The notes beneath the pieces were generated by a model. That model did not search any database, was not told where the DNA came from, and saw only the letters and a program-made list of their open reading frames with translations. The position numbers and the translations under genes are program-made. 64,000 bases of DNA from Advenella mimigardefordensis DPN7 (GTDB taxonomy: Bacteria; Pseudomonadota; Gammaproteobacteria; Burkholderiales; Burkholderiaceae_B), in contig NZ_CP003915.1 in the NCBI RefSeq assembly GCF_000521505.1, forward strand, positions 2,170,001 to 2,234,000, written 5' to 3'. Below are positions 36,669-48,196 of this stretch, one piece after another. The number at the start of each line of letters is the position of its first letter. The stretch's first letter is position 1.

Positions 36669-39272
36669 CTATTTCTGCGTAGTCAGATTGTTGATTGCGG
36701 TTAGCAAGTCGCGTTTAAACTGCATCTGGGTGCGAGGATTATCCAGGGCATTACCGCCCAGAATGAAAATATCCTCGACGCGGTCTCCCAGCGTCATGAC
36801 TTTGGCCATTTGCAGGTTGATCTGGTGGCGCTTGAATGTATTGGCAAGGGCATAAAGAATACCGGGACTGTCCATCGCTGTAATTGATAATCGCCAGTAT
36901 TGACTGTTCTCATCGGGTGAAAGTTCAATAAGAGGTACCAGCGGGAACGTGCGCGAGCGGCGAACATTGGCACCCACCACATAGCGATTGCTTTTGAGGG
37001 TCAGTGGTTCATTTTGTGCGGGCAGTGGCTCGTTCAGCCGGTTGCGCAAGCCATGTTCGATCAGCGGCACATTGGAGCGGATATCTGCATCAATGGCCGC
37101 GCTATCGACCACAAAGCTATCCAGTGCGTAACCCTGGCGTGTCGTGTGAATGCGGGCATCCAGAATGTCAATGCGCTGTTCGTAGAAATATGAACAGATC
37201 TGCTCGAACAGATCGGGGCGATCAGGCGTGTACACCATGACCTGGATGCCTTCGTTATTCTCGGTTGGACGAGCGCGCACTTCGGCTCCCACCTGCGGCA
37301 GCATGCGATACAGAAGGCGGGTATGCCAGGCGATGTCGCGAGCTTCGTGTCGCAGAAAATAAGCCACATCCAGGGTATTCCAGAACTGGTCCCGGTCTTC
37401 GTCGCTGATTCCCGAAAAGCGCACGAGCGCGATGGCATCGTTCTTGCGTTGCGTTAATATCGATTGCCGGTCAAAGACGTTGCTTCCCAGTGCGGTCAGT
37501 GTGTAATGGTAAAGGTCTTCCAGCAGTTTACCTTTCCATGCATTCCAGACTTTGGGGCTGGTGCCACGGATGTCGGCAACAGTAAGCAGGTACAGTGCGG
37601 TCAGACGTCTTTCGGTGCCGACAATATCGGCAAACTCCTGAATGACCGAGGGCTCCGACAGATCCCGCTTTTGCGCGAAGGAAGACATGGTCAGGTGCTG
37701 CTCAACCAGAAACTCCACCAGTGCACGGTCGTCCGGATCCAGATTGTGGTCGCGGGCGAACTTGCGCACTTCCAGTGCCCCCAGCGTGGAGTGATTGCCA
37801 CCACGGCCTTTGGCAATATCATGGAACAGGGCGGCCACGTACAGCAGCCAGTGCTGATCCATGTCGGCGATGAGCCGGCTGGCCAGCGGATATTCCTGGG
37901 CGTGTTCCGGCATGGTAAAGCGACGTATATTGCGGATCACCATCAAGGTGTGCTGATCAACGGTGTAGACGTGAAACAGGTCATGCTGCATTTGCCCCAC
38001 AATTTTCCGAAACACCGGAATGTACTGGGGCAAAATACTCAGCATGGTCATTCGCCTGAAGCTGTGCACAATGCCGGTAGGCTGCTGTAGTATTTGCAGG
38101 AACAGCCATTTATTGACCGGATTGCGGCGAAACTGGGCGTCGATTCGATGACGTGAACGCCAGATCTGGCGTTGCAGTTTGGCCGACATGTCATTGACTT
38201 CCGGGTGCTGCTGCAGCACCAGAAACGCCTTCAGAAGCAATTGCGGCTTGCGCTCGAAGGCATCGTCTGCGACCAGATCAAGCTGCTGGCCAACACGGCA
38301 AAAATCTTCGTCGATCAGGACGCTGCAGTCTTTGACCGGGAAGAAATGCTCCCGAAAACTTTGCATCATGATGTGATTCATCAGATACACAATTCTGGCC
38401 GCCCAGTAGTAGCGCTGCATGAGAATTTCGCCAGGGCGTCGCGTATCCTTAGCCTTGATGCGGTACACGTCGGCCAGTTGCGGCTGGGTATGGAACATCA
38501 GGCGATCATCACGTTTACCCGCCAGCAGATGCAGGTCTATGCGCAGCCGCTTGAAAGCCTGTTCGGCCTTGGCGCATTTGGCCGCCTCATCGGGCGTCAT
38601 CATGTCATGCGCGACCAGATCGCGCCAGCTGCCGGACAGGCCGGCGGCAAGGCTCACCCAGCGAATCATCTGCAGATCGCGCAGGCCGCCGGGAGACTCC
38701 TTGCAATTGGGTTCAAGTGAATAGGGGGTTTCGTTGTAACGTGCGTAGCGCTGTTGCAACTCAAGTTGCTTGGCCAGAAAGAAATCCTGGGGATTCAACT
38801 GTTCACGGAAGCGGGCTTCCAGTGTCGTCACGAGCTTGCGATTGCCCAGGATAAACCGCAATTCAAGCAACGCGGTTTCAATCGTGATGTCGGCGGCGCT
38901 CTCGCTCAGGCATTCATCAATGGTTCGCACGCTATGGCCGATATCCAGACCCAGGTCCCACAAAGCGGATACAAATTGTTCAAGCAGCGCTTTGTCGCTG
39001 TCCTTGGGCGGTTGCTGTAACAGGATCAGCAGATCCACATCCGAGTACGGGTAAAGCTCACCCCGGCCATAACCACCGATGGCACACAGGCTGGCCCCGG
39101 CGGGTAGGGGGAAGCTGGCTACCAGTTCCTTCATGGCCTGGTCGGTGCATTTTCTGAGCGCTACCAGCAGTGAATCCGGACGCGACCTGTCCTGACGGTA
39201 GGTGTCCAGCACCTGCGTTTTCTGTTCCTGCAGGCGGTTGCGAATCGCGATAGCCGGGCTCACAGTGTTCAT
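36669..39272 (-). CDS. glnD: [Protein-PII] uridylyltransferase/uridylyl-removing enzyme GlnD
   Basis: An 867-residue nitrogen sensor. The nucleotidyltransferase motif GGYGRGELYPYSDVD (66-80) uridylylates PII. The HD phosphohydrolase domain (LFHDIAKGRGGNHS, about residues 480-495) removes UMP. Two C-terminal ACT domains sense glutamine (about 690-860, e.g. TAMDSPGILYALANTFKRH). Length fits. map is upstream with a 53-bp gap, an arrangement also seen in enterobacteria (map-glnD). Confidence 0.96.
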   Translation of the reverse strand: MNTVSPAIAIRNRLQEQKTQVLDTYRQDRSRPDSLLVALRKCTDQAMKELVASFPLPAGASLCAIGGYGRGELYPYSDVDLLILLQQPPKDSDKALLEQFVSALWDLGLDIGHSVRTIDECLSESAADITIETALLELRFILGNRKLVTTLEARFREQLNPQDFFLAKQLELQQRYARYNETPYSLEPNCKESPGGLRDLQMIRWVSLAAGLSGSWRDLVAHDMMTPDEAAKCAKAEQAFKRLRIDLHLLAGKRDDRLMFHTQPQLADVYRIKAKDTRRPGEILMQRYYWAARIVYLMNHIMMQSFREHFFPVKDCSVLIDEDFCRVGQQLDLVADDAFERKPQLLLKAFLVLQQHPEVNDMSAKLQRQIWRSRHRIDAQFRRNPVNKWLFLQILQQPTGIVHSFRRMTMLSILPQYIPVFRKIVGQMQHDLFHVYTVDQHTLMVIRNIRRFTMPEHAQEYPLASRLIADMDQHWLLYVAALFHDIAKGRGGNHSTLGALEVRKFARDHNLDPDDRALVEFLVEQHLTMSSFAQKRDLSEPSVIQEFADIVGTERRLTALYLLTVADIRGTSPKVWNAWKGKLLEDLYHYTLTALGSNVFDRQSILTQRKNDAIALVRFSGISDEDRDQFWNTLDVAYFLRHEARDIAWHTRLLYRMLPQVGAEVRARPTENNEGIQVMVYTPDRPDLFEQICSYFYEQRIDILDARIHTTRQGYALDSFVVDSAAIDADIRSNVPLIEHGLRNRLNEPLPAQNEPLTLKSNRYVVGANVRRSRTFPLVPLIELSPDENSQYWRLSITAMDSPGILYALANTFKRHQINLQMAKVMTLGDRVEDIFILGGNALDNPRTQMQFKRDLLTAINNLTTQK

Positions 39273-39325
39273 AAATGTCCTTCGGGCCTAATAGCGCGCT
39301 AAATTGGCGTGCAAAACCGGCAGTA

Positions 39326-40129
39326 TCAGGAAAGACCTTTAACGAAAGCGGGCGGGGCCGGCATACCTGGCGAGCGGGTCAATACATCGTAGCCGTTTTC
39401 GGTGACGATCAGCGTATGCTCCCACTGTGCAGACAGGCTATGATCACGCGTGACAACGGTCCACTGGTCTGCCAATACCCGCGTTTCCCTGCGGCCGGCA
39501 TTGATCATGGGTTCGATCGTGAATACCATGCCCTGTTTCAGTACGAGGCCTTCGCCGGGTTTGCCATAATGAAGTACTTGCGGGTCTTCGTGAAAGCGCT
39601 GGCCAATACCATGTCCGCAATATTCCCTGACCACGGAAAAACCATTGCTTTCGGCATATTTTTGAATCGCGTGGCCGATATCGCCCAGAGTTGCACCCGG
39701 GCGAACCTGTTCAATGCCCAGCCACATGCAGTCATAGGTAATCTCGGTCAGGCGCCGGGCCAGAATGGATGGCGCACCCACATAGAACATGCGGCTGGTG
39801 TCGCCGAACCACCCATCTTTGATGATCGTCACGTCAATATTGAGTGCATCGCCCGATTTGAGCTTTTTGTCACCCGGGATGCCGTGGCAAATGACGTGGT
39901 TAACCGAGGTGCACACCGCGCCGGTAAAAGGCGGGTAGCCAGGGGGCTGGTAACCGATAGTGGCCGATTCAACGCCCAGCTCTTTCATGAAATCGTGACA
40001 TATCCTGTCGATATCGCCGGTCGTGATGCCTGGCTTGATGTGCGGTGCGATATGGTCAAGGACCCTGGCGGCATCTTCGCAGGCTGCGCGCATGGCATCA
40101 ATGTCTTGCTGATTTGTGAGTGTGGCCAT
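39326..40129 (-). CDS. map: Methionine aminopeptidase, type I
   Basis: A 267-residue metallo-aminopeptidase that removes initiator Met from nascent proteins. Metal ligands are visible as DVTIIKDGWFGDTSRMF (two Asp), YCGHGIGQRFHEDP (His), MVFTIEPMIN (Glu) and a C-terminal E (WEHTLIVTENG). It is divergent from rpsB, as in E. coli. A TATAAT on the minus strand (40164-40169) could be its -10, without a clear -35. Confidence 0.96.
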   Translation of the reverse strand: MATLTNQQDIDAMRAACEDAARVLDHIAPHIKPGITTGDIDRICHDFMKELGVESATIGYQPPGYPPFTGAVCTSVNHVICHGIPGDKKLKSGDALNIDVTIIKDGWFGDTSRMFYVGAPSILARRLTEITYDCMWLGIEQVRPGATLGDIGHAIQKYAESNGFSVVREYCGHGIGQRFHEDPQVLHYGKPGEGLVLKQGMVFTIEPMINAGRRETRVLADQWTVVTRDHSLSAQWEHTLIVTENGYDVLTRSPGMPAPPAFVKGLS

Positions 40130-40580
40130 AACTACTTGAGTAAATGAGTGAAATAATAGTAGAATTATAGGCTTTCCCGGGATTGTTTGCCTATCTTTGG
40201 TAAAAGCCGTCGTTTAACAGGTGGTTCAGCAGGGATCTGGCAGATATTTATAGCAGCGTTATAGCAGCGGGTATTTAGCAGGTGTTTATAGAAGCAGGCA
40301 TTCGAAGTAAGCATTCAGGATCTAGGTATTTCAGCAGGTTAGCGAAAGCACGGCTGAGTAGTCAGTAGCCTGATTTTTGCCTGATCTTAATAGCCTGATT
40401 GTTGCACGAATATGTGGCAACGACAGATACCTGGGAATTGTTGCGGGAAAATGCTGAAAAATGTCAGTGTAGTCTGTTTTTTTATTTTAATAGCGCGCCG
40501 TTTTTCCTAGGGTGTTGATTATATACAACAAAATCAATATCAAGACGGTGCTGGAACTTAACCCTTTGGAGTTATAAATC
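40130..40580. other. Divergent intergenic region between map and rpsB
   Basis: This 451-bp gap is the longest non-coding stretch in the window. It has a minus-strand TATAAT (40164-40169) for map, a block of short repeats (40225-40400), and an AT-rich segment before rpsB. The rpsB ribosome-binding site is TTTGGAG. I could not place a convincing rpsB promoter by eye. No ORF here looks real. Confidence 0.55.
40248..40399 (+). repeat. Short tandem and interspersed repeats upstream of rpsB
   Basis: TTATAGCAGCG occurs twice back to back (40248-40258, 40259-40269). Degenerate copies follow, such as TATTTAGCAGG, TTTATAGAAGCAGG and TATTTCAGCAGG. A second element, GCCTGAT, occurs three times (40368-40374, 40379-40385, 40393-40399). 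The function is unknown. Confidence 0.6.
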
Positions 40581-41330
40581 ATGTCATTAATGCGTGAAAT
40601 GCTTGAAGCTGGTGTGCACTTTGGTCACCAGACACGTTACTGGAACCCTAAAATGTCTCAGTACATTTTTGGTCATCGTAACAAAATCCATATTATCAAC
40701 CTGGAAAAAACCGTTGCCAACTTTCTGGAAGCCCAGAAATTCGCACGCCAGATCGCTGCACGTGGCGGTAACGTTCTGCTCGTGGGTACAAAACGCGCTG
40801 CACGTGAAATCGTTGCTGAAGAAGCTGCTCGTTGCGGCATGCCCTACGTAGACAGCCGCTGGTTGGGTGGCATGATGACCAACTTCAAAACGGTCAAAAC
40901 ATCCATCAAACGCCTCAAAGACATGGAAGCCGCTATTGCTGATGGTAGCAAAGAGCGCATGAGCAAAAAAGAAGGCCTCATGTTTGATCGCGAACTGGAC
41001 AAGCTGAACAAGTCTATCGGCGGCATCAAAGATATGAACACGCTGCCTGACGCACTGTTCGTGATTGACGTTGGCTACCACAAAATTGCTATTCAGGAAG
41101 CCCGCACACTGGGTATCCCGGTTATCGCTGTTGTTGATACCAACCACTCTCCTGACGGCGTTGAGTACGTTATCCCTGGTAACGATGACTCTGCCAAAGC
41201 GATCGCACTGTATGCAAAAGGCATCGCAGACGCCATTCTGGAAGGTCGCGAGCAAAACCTGAACGGCGTGGTTGAAACCATCGTCGAGGGTGAAGAAGAG
41301 TTCGTCGAAGAAGTTCCGGAAAGCAACTAA
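40581..41330 (+). CDS. rpsB: 30S ribosomal protein S2
   Basis: A 249-residue S2, with the universal start [25 protein letters not shown] and the [14 protein letters not shown] segment. [12 protein letters not shown] and [14 protein letters not shown] are also diagnostic. It ends with an acidic tail ([15 protein letters not shown]). S2 joins the 30S body late, with S1. Followed by tsf after 195 bp that includes a strong hairpin, so tsf may be partly uncoupled. Confidence 0.98.
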   Translation: MSLMREMLEAGVHFGHQTRYWNPKMSQYIFGHRNKIHIINLEKTVANFLEAQKFARQIAARGGNVLLVGTKRAAREIVAEEAARCGMPYVDSRWLGGMMTNFKTVKTSIKRLKDMEAAIADGSKERMSKKEGLMFDRELDKLNKSIGGIKDMNTLPDALFVIDVGYHKIAIQEARTLGIPVIAVVDTNHSPDGVEYVIPGNDDSAKAIALYAKGIADAILEGREQNLNGVVETIVEGEEEFVEEVPESN

Positions 41331-41347
41331 GCTTTACTGCAGCACAA

Positions 41348-41370
41348 TGCGCCCGTCGCTCACGGGCGCA
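41348..41370 (+). terminator. Hairpin between rpsB and tsf
   Basis: TGCGCCCGT pairs perfectly with ACGGGCGCA across a 5-base loop. No U-run follows, so it may attenuate or protect the rpsB mRNA rather than fully terminate. Confidence 0.55.
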
Positions 41371-41525
41371 TTCGTCAAAACCGTCAATAATCGCAGCGCG
41401 GTTTGCCGTCATCATGTCATCCGCGCCTGCTATTGTCACCGTTTCGAGTGGCACGGGCCTGTTCCGGGTCGCTTCTCTTTCCTGCCTCATGGCAGGATCG
41501 TTTAATACATTTAACTGGAGTTATC

Positions 41526-42401
41526 ATGGCTGTGATTACCGCCTCAATGGTCAAAGAGTTACGGGAAAAAACCGACGCTCCCATGATGGAATGCAAAAAA
41601 GCCCTCTCCGAAGCAGAGGGCGATATGGCGCGAGCAGAAGAAATTCTGCGTGTCAAACTGGGTAGCAAGGCCAGCAAAGCTGCGTCACGTGTTACCGCTG
41701 AAGGCCTGATTGGTCTGTATATTGCCCCTGATGCAAAAAGCGGTGCCGTTGTAGAAGTCAATTGCGAAACCGACTTTGTTGCCAAAAATGAAGATTTCAT
41801 CAGTTTTGTCAATAGCGTTGCCCAGTTGATCGCAGAAAAAAACCCTGCTGACGTCGTTGCGCTGGCTGACTTGCCAATGGGTGAGGGTACTGTTGAAACA
41901 ACCCGTGCCGCACTGGTTGGTAAAGTGGGTGAAAACATGGCCATTCGTCGTTTCAGCCGTTTCGAAACAGAAGACCAGCTGGCCAGCTATGTTCATGGCG
42001 GCCGTATTGGCGTTCTGGTTGACTACAAGGGTGATGCTGAAGTTGGTAAAGATCTTGCCATGCACGTTGCCGCAACCAAGCCTAAAGCGCTGGACGCATC
42101 AGGTGTAGCGCAAGCCGATATCGACGCAGAGCGCTCTGTTGCTGAGCAAAAAGCGGCTGAATCAGGCAAACCCGCCGAGATCGTTGCCAAAATGGTTGAG
42201 GGTTCTGTCGCTAAATTCCTCAAGGAAGTAACCCTGATGAACCAGCCTTTCGTTAAAAACGACAAGCAAAGCGTTGAGCAAATGCTCAAAGAGAGAAAAG
42301 GCGCAATCAGCCGCTTTTCTCTGTTCGTGGTTGGCGAAGGTATCGAGAAAAAATCAACTGACTTTGCCGCAGAAGTTGCTGCGGCAGCTGCCGGTAACTA
42401 A
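41526..42401 (+). CDS. tsf: Elongation factor Ts
   Basis: A 291-residue EF-Ts, the nucleotide exchange factor of EF-Tu. The N-terminal UBA-like domain reads [42 protein letters not shown] is the core motif. The frame is open upstream to 41403, but the conserved start and CTGGAG at 41514-41519 fix the ATG at 41526. A terminator lies 110 bp after the stop. Confidence 0.97.
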   Translation: MAVITASMVKELREKTDAPMMECKKALSEAEGDMARAEEILRVKLGSKASKAASRVTAEGLIGLYIAPDAKSGAVVEVNCETDFVAKNEDFISFVNSVAQLIAEKNPADVVALADLPMGEGTVETTRAALVGKVGENMAIRRFSRFETEDQLASYVHGGRIGVLVDYKGDAEVGKDLAMHVAATKPKALDASGVAQADIDAERSVAEQKAAESGKPAEIVAKMVEGSVAKFLKEVTLMNQPFVKNDKQSVEQMLKERKGAISRFSLFVVGEGIEKKSTDFAAEVAAAAAGN

Positions 42402-42511
42402 TTTCTCGTTATTACGGTCGCGTTTTTCCTGGTACAGGAAAGCGCGTCCCGTAATATTCCGGCCATATAATACAGGCCACCTGATCCCTTACGGGTTATC
42501 AGTCCAAAGCA

Positions 42512-42535
42512 TCCCCTTTTAAGGGGATTCTTTTT
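42512..42535 (+). terminator. Intrinsic terminator after tsf
   Basis: TCCCCTT-TT-AAGGGGA followed by TTCTTTTT. A further hairpin (TTTCCTG/CAGGAAA with CGCG ends, about 42420-42447) lies nearer the tsf stop. Together they separate rpsB-tsf from pyrH-frr. Confidence 0.8.
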
Positions 42536-42589
42536 GAATTCCGTAAATGTGGTAGCCAGAGTGGTTACAATAGCGTGTCAATTTTCTAA

Positions 42590-43315
<726 letters not shown>

Positions 43316-43324
43316 AGGATAGAA

Positions 43325-43885
43325 ATGAGTATCTCCGAATTGCAGAAATCGGCTGAGAGCCGTATGAACAAATCACTGGACACGCTGAAAACGAATTTGT
43401 CCAAAATTCGCACCGGTCGTGCCACTGCCGGCATTCTCGATCACGTTTCTGTGGACTATTATGGTTCTGCCGTACCTGTCAGCCAGGTGGCGGCAGTCAA
43501 TGTGGTCGATGCCCGCACCCTGAGCGTTCAGCCCTGGGAAAAGCAGATGGCTGGCCCTATTGAAAAGGCAATTCGTGAATCCGACCTGGGTCTCAATCCG
43601 GTGTCCATGGGAGATAGCATCCGCGTTCCTATGCCCGCCTTAACAGAAGATCGTCGTCGTGATCTGGTAAAAGTGATCAAAAACGAAGGCGAAGACGCCA
43701 AGGTGGCGGTCCGCAATCTGCGCCGTGATGCGAACGACGGCTTTAAAAAATTGCTCAAGGATAAAGACATTTCCGAGGACGACGACCGTCGCGCCCAGGA
43801 TGTCATCCAAAAGCTCACCGATCGCTTCGTTGCTGAAATCGACAAGATCGTTGCGCAGAAAGAAGCTGAAATCATGACGGTTTGA
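43325..43885 (+). CDS. frr: Ribosome recycling factor
   Basis: A 186-residue RRF that splits post-termination ribosomes together with [22 protein letters not shown] and the C-terminal coiled region ([38 protein letters not shown]) are typical. It follows pyrH closely; uppS begins 50 bp later. Confidence 0.97.
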   Translation: MSISELQKSAESRMNKSLDTLKTNLSKIRTGRATAGILDHVSVDYYGSAVPVSQVAAVNVVDARTLSVQPWEKQMAGPIEKAIRESDLGLNPVSMGDSIRVPMPALTEDRRRDLVKVIKNEGEDAKVAVRNLRRDANDGFKKLLKDKDISEDDDRRAQDVIQKLTDRFVAEIDKIVAQKEAEIMTV

Positions 43886-43935
43886 TCGTGCCGGTACTTT
43901 TTTACGGCATTGTTTATAACTGAATAGATCAACTC

Positions 43936-44703
43936 ATGAAATCAAGTTCCACACTCTGCGTTCCGGAGACCGGCAGCATACCCAGGCACATCGCCATTAT
44001 CATGGATGGCAACGGGCGCTGGGCAACCCGCCGGTTCATGCCCCGAACGGCCGGGCATGCCAAAGGGGTGCAGGCGGTACGAAGGGTGGTGGAATATTGC
44101 GGTGCCAACGGCATTGACTACCTGACCTTGTTTGCATTCAGTTCAGAAAACTGGCGCAGGCCGCAGGAAGAGGTGTCGCTGCTCATGAAGCTCTTTGTGC
44201 AGGCGCTGGAAAAGGAAGTGTCTCGCCTGAACAGCAATAATGTCCGGCTGCGGGTCGTGGGTGATCTGTCGCCGTTCGAGCCTTATTTACAGAAACTGAT
44301 CCGGGACGCTGAAGCCGTGACCAATGGCAATAGCGGCCTGACACTGACCATTGCGGCCAACTACGGCGGCCGCTGGGATATCCTGCAGGCATTTCGCAAA
44401 ATGTTGCAGGCTCATCCGGAACTGGCCCAGGAGACAGAGCAGGTATCCGAGCAAATGCTCAATGAATATCTGTGCATGCACTGGGCGCCGGAACCCGACC
44501 TGTTTATCCGTACAGGCGGCGAAAGCCGTATTTCCAATTTTCTCGTCTGGCAGCTTGCCTATACCGAATTGTATTTTACCGACTGTTACTGGCCTGATTT
44601 CGGTGCCAAAGACATGGATCGGGCCATAGAGTGGTATCGTGGGCGGGAACGCCGATTTGGCCGGACCAGCGCGCAAATTTCGGATGATTCCCCGTCCGCC
44701 TGA
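43936..44703 (+). CDS. uppS: Undecaprenyl diphosphate synthase (isoprenyl transferase)
   Basis: A 255-residue cis-prenyltransferase making the C55 carrier lipid for peptidoglycan and lipopolysaccharide synthesis. The catalytic Asp24 lies in [12 protein letters not shown] (19-30), followed by [13 protein letters not shown] and [11 protein letters not shown]. Substrate binding uses [27 protein letters not shown]. cdsA starts 10 bp after its stop. Confidence 0.96.
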   Translation: MKSSSTLCVPETGSIPRHIAIIMDGNGRWATRRFMPRTAGHAKGVQAVRRVVEYCGANGIDYLTLFAFSSENWRRPQEEVSLLMKLFVQALEKEVSRLNSNNVRLRVVGDLSPFEPYLQKLIRDAEAVTNGNSGLTLTIAANYGGRWDILQAFRKMLQAHPELAQETEQVSEQMLNEYLCMHWAPEPDLFIRTGGESRISNFLVWQLAYTELYFTDCYWPDFGAKDMDRAIEWYRGRERRFGRTSAQISDDSPSA

Positions 44704-44713
44704 AGGAGAGCGC

Positions 44714-45601
44714 ATGTTATTGCAGCGCATCATTACTGCGGTCGTTCTGTTGATCGTTCTGTTGCTGGTTACCGTGTTTTTGCCACCAGTCAGTTTTCGC
44801 GTTTTCATTGCCATCGCCAGTGCGATTGCTATGTGGGAATGGCTGCGCTTAACCGCTACGGCCAGCGCGGCCCGAATGATTGCCCTTGTTTATCTGATTG
44901 CGGCCGGATGGGTAGCGATCTCCGGGTTTGATGATATAGCGGTAGTCGGACCCGGTGCCGCAATTCCAGGGGCGCCATGGGCTGGCTGGATGGGGCAGAT
45001 GGCCACTGCTGTTGCTGCATTGGGCGCGCTGTTCTGGACTGTGGTGGTGCCCTTTATTCTGAGTCGTGCTGATACGCAGCGTACAGCGGCGAGTACGCTC
45101 ATCAGCTTGGCTGCTATCATTATCGTTGGCGGCAGCGCGCTGGCGCTGGCCATGCTGCACCAACAACATGGGGCCTGGTTCATTTTCTCGTTTCTGGCCG
45201 TTATCTGGTGCGCAGACACCTTCGCCTATTTTGGCGGCAAGCATTTCGGCGGAGCCAAACTGGCGCCTGCCATCAGTCCGGGCAAAACCCGATCTGGTGC
45301 GATCTGCGGTTTGGTTGCGGCGGTTATCTGGATGCTGGCCACCATGTTTATCGAAGGCAGTTTTGCAGCGTACGTGCACCAGTATTTTCCCGCTGTTGTG
45401 GTGTTGTTGGTGGGTGCGGTGCTGGCTATCTATTCCATGATCGGCGATTTGTTTGAATCGCTGATCAAGCGCCGTGCCGGCGTCAAGGATTCAAGCAATC
45501 TGCTGCCTGGGCATGGTGGCTTCTGGGACCGGTTTGATTCGATCCTCTCGGTTACGCCGCTGGTGCTTGCCCTGTGGATGCTGATCCGGCATTATTATTA
45601 A
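44714..45601 (+). CDS. cdsA: Phosphatidate cytidylyltransferase
   Basis: A 295-residue inner-membrane enzyme with about eight helices that makes CDP-diacylglycerol from phosphatidate and CTP. The C-terminal signature [20 protein letters not shown] followed by [14 protein letters not shown] is clear, as is the [23 protein letters not shown] motif. The frame is open back to 44639, but AAGGAG before the ATG at 44714 fixes the start. dxr follows after 41 bp. Confidence 0.95.
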   Translation: MLLQRIITAVVLLIVLLLVTVFLPPVSFRVFIAIASAIAMWEWLRLTATASAARMIALVYLIAAGWVAISGFDDIAVVGPGAAIPGAPWAGWMGQMATAVAALGALFWTVVVPFILSRADTQRTAASTLISLAAIIIVGGSALALAMLHQQHGAWFIFSFLAVIWCADTFAYFGGKHFGGAKLAPAISPGKTRSGAICGLVAAVIWMLATMFIEGSFAAYVHQYFPAVVVLLVGAVLAIYSMIGDLFESLIKRRAGVKDSSNLLPGHGGFWDRFDSILSVTPLVLALWMLIRHYY

Positions 45602-45642
45602 ACGGCGCTCGCGCCCAAACACTTTTCCGGAAAAGAAGATCC

Positions 45643-46815
45643 ATGCAGAATATTACGATTTTCGGAGCAACCGGCTCGATTGGTGACAGTACGCTTGATA
45701 TTGTGCGCCGCCATCCAGATAGGTTCAGTGTGTATGCACTTAGCGCCCAGCGACGTATGCAGAAGCTGGCGCAGCTTGCGCTTGAGTTTGGGGCCAAAGT
45801 TGTGATCGTTCCCGACGTTGCTGCGGTTGATGTGTTTCGCGCGAACTGGCCTGCCCATCAGGCGCTGCCAGAGATCAGGATGGGCGAACGGGGGCTGTGC
45901 GAAACAGCCCGGGATCCAGAAACCGATTGTGTGGTGGCGGCGATTGTAGGCATCGCCGGCCTGGCATCGGCATTTGAGGCGGCGCAGGCGGGCAAGCGTA
46001 TTTTACTGGCCAACAAAGAGGCGTTGGTTGCTGCGGGTTCGCTGTTTATGCAAACGGTACAGGCCCATAACGCGCAGTTATTGCCTGTGGATAGTGAACA
46101 CAATGCCATTTTCCAGTGCCTGCAAAATGGCCGGGAACAACAGCACATACAGCGGCTTATTCTTACTGCCTCGGGCGGCCCGTTTCGGAATACGGCTATA
46201 GAGGAACTGGAGCATGTGACGCCGGAACAGGCCTGTCGTCATCCTAACTGGAGTATGGGGCAGAAAATATCCGTAGATTCGGCTACCATGCTCAATAAAG
46301 GCCTGGAAGTGATTGAGGCGCATTTTCTGTTCGGCTTGCCTGCCGACAGGATCGATGTCGTTATTCATCCGGAAAGCACCGTCCACTCCATGGTCGAGTT
46401 TATTGATGGGTCTCTATTGGCCCAACTGGGTAATACGGATATGCGCATCCCGATCTCTTATGTAATGGGATATCCGGAGCGCATCGATAGCAATACGCCT
46501 GCCTTTGATTTGCGCAAGCTGCAGCAACTGAATTTTTCGCTTCCCGATTTTGGGCGGTTTCCCTGTCTGAAACTGGCGTTTGAAGCGTTACGTGCAGGCC
46601 AGGCCGAATGCATTGCCCTGAATGCAGCCAATGAGATCGCTGTCGCTCATTTCCTGCAAGGAGGGCTGCGTTTTACCCAAATCGCCCAAGTGATTGAGCA
46701 GGCGCTGAACTGGCAAAGCGGTCAGGACAGCGCTATCGGTCACATTGATGATGTTTTCCAGCTAGACCTCCTGGTTCGCGAACGCGCCAGGGCGTTTTTA
46801 CCTGCTTCAGTCTGA
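45643..46815 (+). CDS. dxr: 1-deoxy-D-xylulose-5-phosphate reductoisomerase
   Basis: A 390-residue NADPH-dependent enzyme of the MEP isoprenoid pathway. [18 protein letters not shown] (4-21) is the nucleotide motif; [12 protein letters not shown] and [14 protein letters not shown] hold catalytic residues. The SGGPFRNT and [31 protein letters not shown] blocks are diagnostic. The frame is open upstream to 45574, but the conserved start is at 45643. It feeds isoprenoid precursors to uppS in the same cluster. Confidence 0.97.
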   Translation: MQNITIFGATGSIGDSTLDIVRRHPDRFSVYALSAQRRMQKLAQLALEFGAKVVIVPDVAAVDVFRANWPAHQALPEIRMGERGLCETARDPETDCVVAAIVGIAGLASAFEAAQAGKRILLANKEALVAAGSLFMQTVQAHNAQLLPVDSEHNAIFQCLQNGREQQHIQRLILTASGGPFRNTAIEELEHVTPEQACRHPNWSMGQKISVDSATMLNKGLEVIEAHFLFGLPADRIDVVIHPESTVHSMVEFIDGSLLAQLGNTDMRIPISYVMGYPERIDSNTPAFDLRKLQQLNFSLPDFGRFPCLKLAFEALRAGQAECIALNAANEIAVAHFLQGGLRFTQIAQVIEQALNWQSGQDSAIGHIDDVFQLDLLVRERARAFLPASV

Positions 46816-46820
46816 TTATT

Positions 46821-48155
46821 ATGCTCTCCAGTATTGTATTTTTCATCATTACGATCAGTATCGTCGTTGCTTTTCATGAATTGGGGCACTATCTGGCCGC
46901 AAGAGTGTGCGGCGTGTATGTGGAGCGGTTTTCGCTGGGCTTTGGTAAGGTGCTGCTTAGTCGACGCGACAGGCATGGCACCGAATGGGTTATTTCGGCG
47001 CTGCCGCTGGGTGGGTACGTCAAGCCGCAGGCCGAACCCGAGGCGGGCGCCATGGGCCGGCCGGGTAGGGGAGCCATGAGTGAGAAGTCGCCCTGGCAGC
47101 GTATGCTGATTTTTGCAGCAGGGCCTGCCTTCAGCCTGCTGCTGGGCATTCTTATTTATTCTGTCATGTATATGGCAGGCAGTAATGTGCCGAAGGCAAT
47201 ACTGGGCGCGCCGGAAAATGGAACGCCGGCGCAGGTCGCGGGTGTGAAGAAAGGAGATCAGGTGGTCGGCGTCAATGGTACCACCATCCATTCCTGGACC
47301 CAATTGCAGCAGCAGTTGCTGGAGCCCATGATTCTGGGGCAGTCTGTCACCTTGCAGCTGCGTGCTCAGAACAATACCGATAGAGATGTGACGATTGCCT
47401 TACTGCCGGCGCCTAAGGATCTTGAAGGGGTGAATTTGTCCAGACTGAACGGACTGGATATTGATGCGCCGCCCCCCGTAGCAGCGCAGGTGATTGCCGG
47501 CGGTGCCGGCGAGGCAGCCGGAATAAAACAGGGTGATGTCATTATGCAGGCAGGCAGCCGCGTGGAGCCGGATGCTCGGGCGTTTATCGAAGAAATCGAG
47601 CGAAACGGCGGGCAGCGGGTGCCCCTGGTTGTGCTGCGCGATGGTCAGCGCCTCACCCTGGACGTCACGCCTCGCCCGACGCAGGGCACGGATGGCGTAT
47701 CGCAGGGTAAGATCGGCGTAGCGCTGCAGTCCGGGTATCCAATGACATTCGTACGCTACGGCGTATTTGAAAGCGTGGCGCTGGCTACGACACGTACACT
47801 CGATACTGCCTGGTTTTCGGTAAAAATGCTGGGCAAAATGCTCATAGGCCAGGTGTCCTGGAAGAATATCAGCGGACCGGTCACCATTGCCGATTATGCC
47901 GGCAAGTCTGCCAGTCTGGGGCTGGAGCGATTCGTGGAGTTCATCGCCCTCATCACCATCAGTATCGGTGTACTTAATCTGATTCCTATCCCCGGTCTGG
48001 ATGGTGGGCAAATGCTATTTGCGTTTTTCGAGATCCTGCGGGGCCGTCCCTTGCCGGCATTTGTGCAGGAGAAGGGGCTGGCGGTGGGCTATATGCTGCT
48101 GCTGGCTCTGATGGTCGTGGCATTTCTCAATGATGTTATGAGAATTACCGGGTAA
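46821..48155 (+). CDS. rseP: RIP metalloprotease RseP
   Basis: A 444-residue site-2 protease. HELGH (His19, Glu20, His23) in the first membrane helix and the distant NLIPIPGLDGGQM supply the zinc site. Two PDZ domains lie in between (about 120-210 and 215-300; GVKKGDQVVGVNG and GIKQGDVIMQAGS). It cleaves the anti-sigma factor RseA in the sigma-E envelope stress response and remnant signal peptides. It starts 5 bp after dxr; bamA follows after 111 bp. Confidence 0.96.
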   Translation: MLSSIVFFIITISIVVAFHELGHYLAARVCGVYVERFSLGFGKVLLSRRDRHGTEWVISALPLGGYVKPQAEPEAGAMGRPGRGAMSEKSPWQRMLIFAAGPAFSLLLGILIYSVMYMAGSNVPKAILGAPENGTPAQVAGVKKGDQVVGVNGTTIHSWTQLQQQLLEPMILGQSVTLQLRAQNNTDRDVTIALLPAPKDLEGVNLSRLNGLDIDAPPPVAAQVIAGGAGEAAGIKQGDVIMQAGSRVEPDARAFIEEIERNGGQRVPLVVLRDGQRLTLDVTPRPTQGTDGVSQGKIGVALQSGYPMTFVRYGVFESVALATTRTLDTAWFSVKMLGKMLIGQVSWKNISGPVTIADYAGKSASLGLERFVEFIALITISIGVLNLIPIPGLDGGQMLFAFFEILRGRPLPAFVQEKGLAVGYMLLLALMVVAFLNDVMRITG

Positions 48156-48196
48156 CATCTGTATGGCCTCTAACGTACTAACATACAAGGATTTTG

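Noticed and set aside
39275-40147. 290-codon plus-strand frame covering map
   Set aside because: The minus strand encodes a complete methionine aminopeptidase with all metal ligands.
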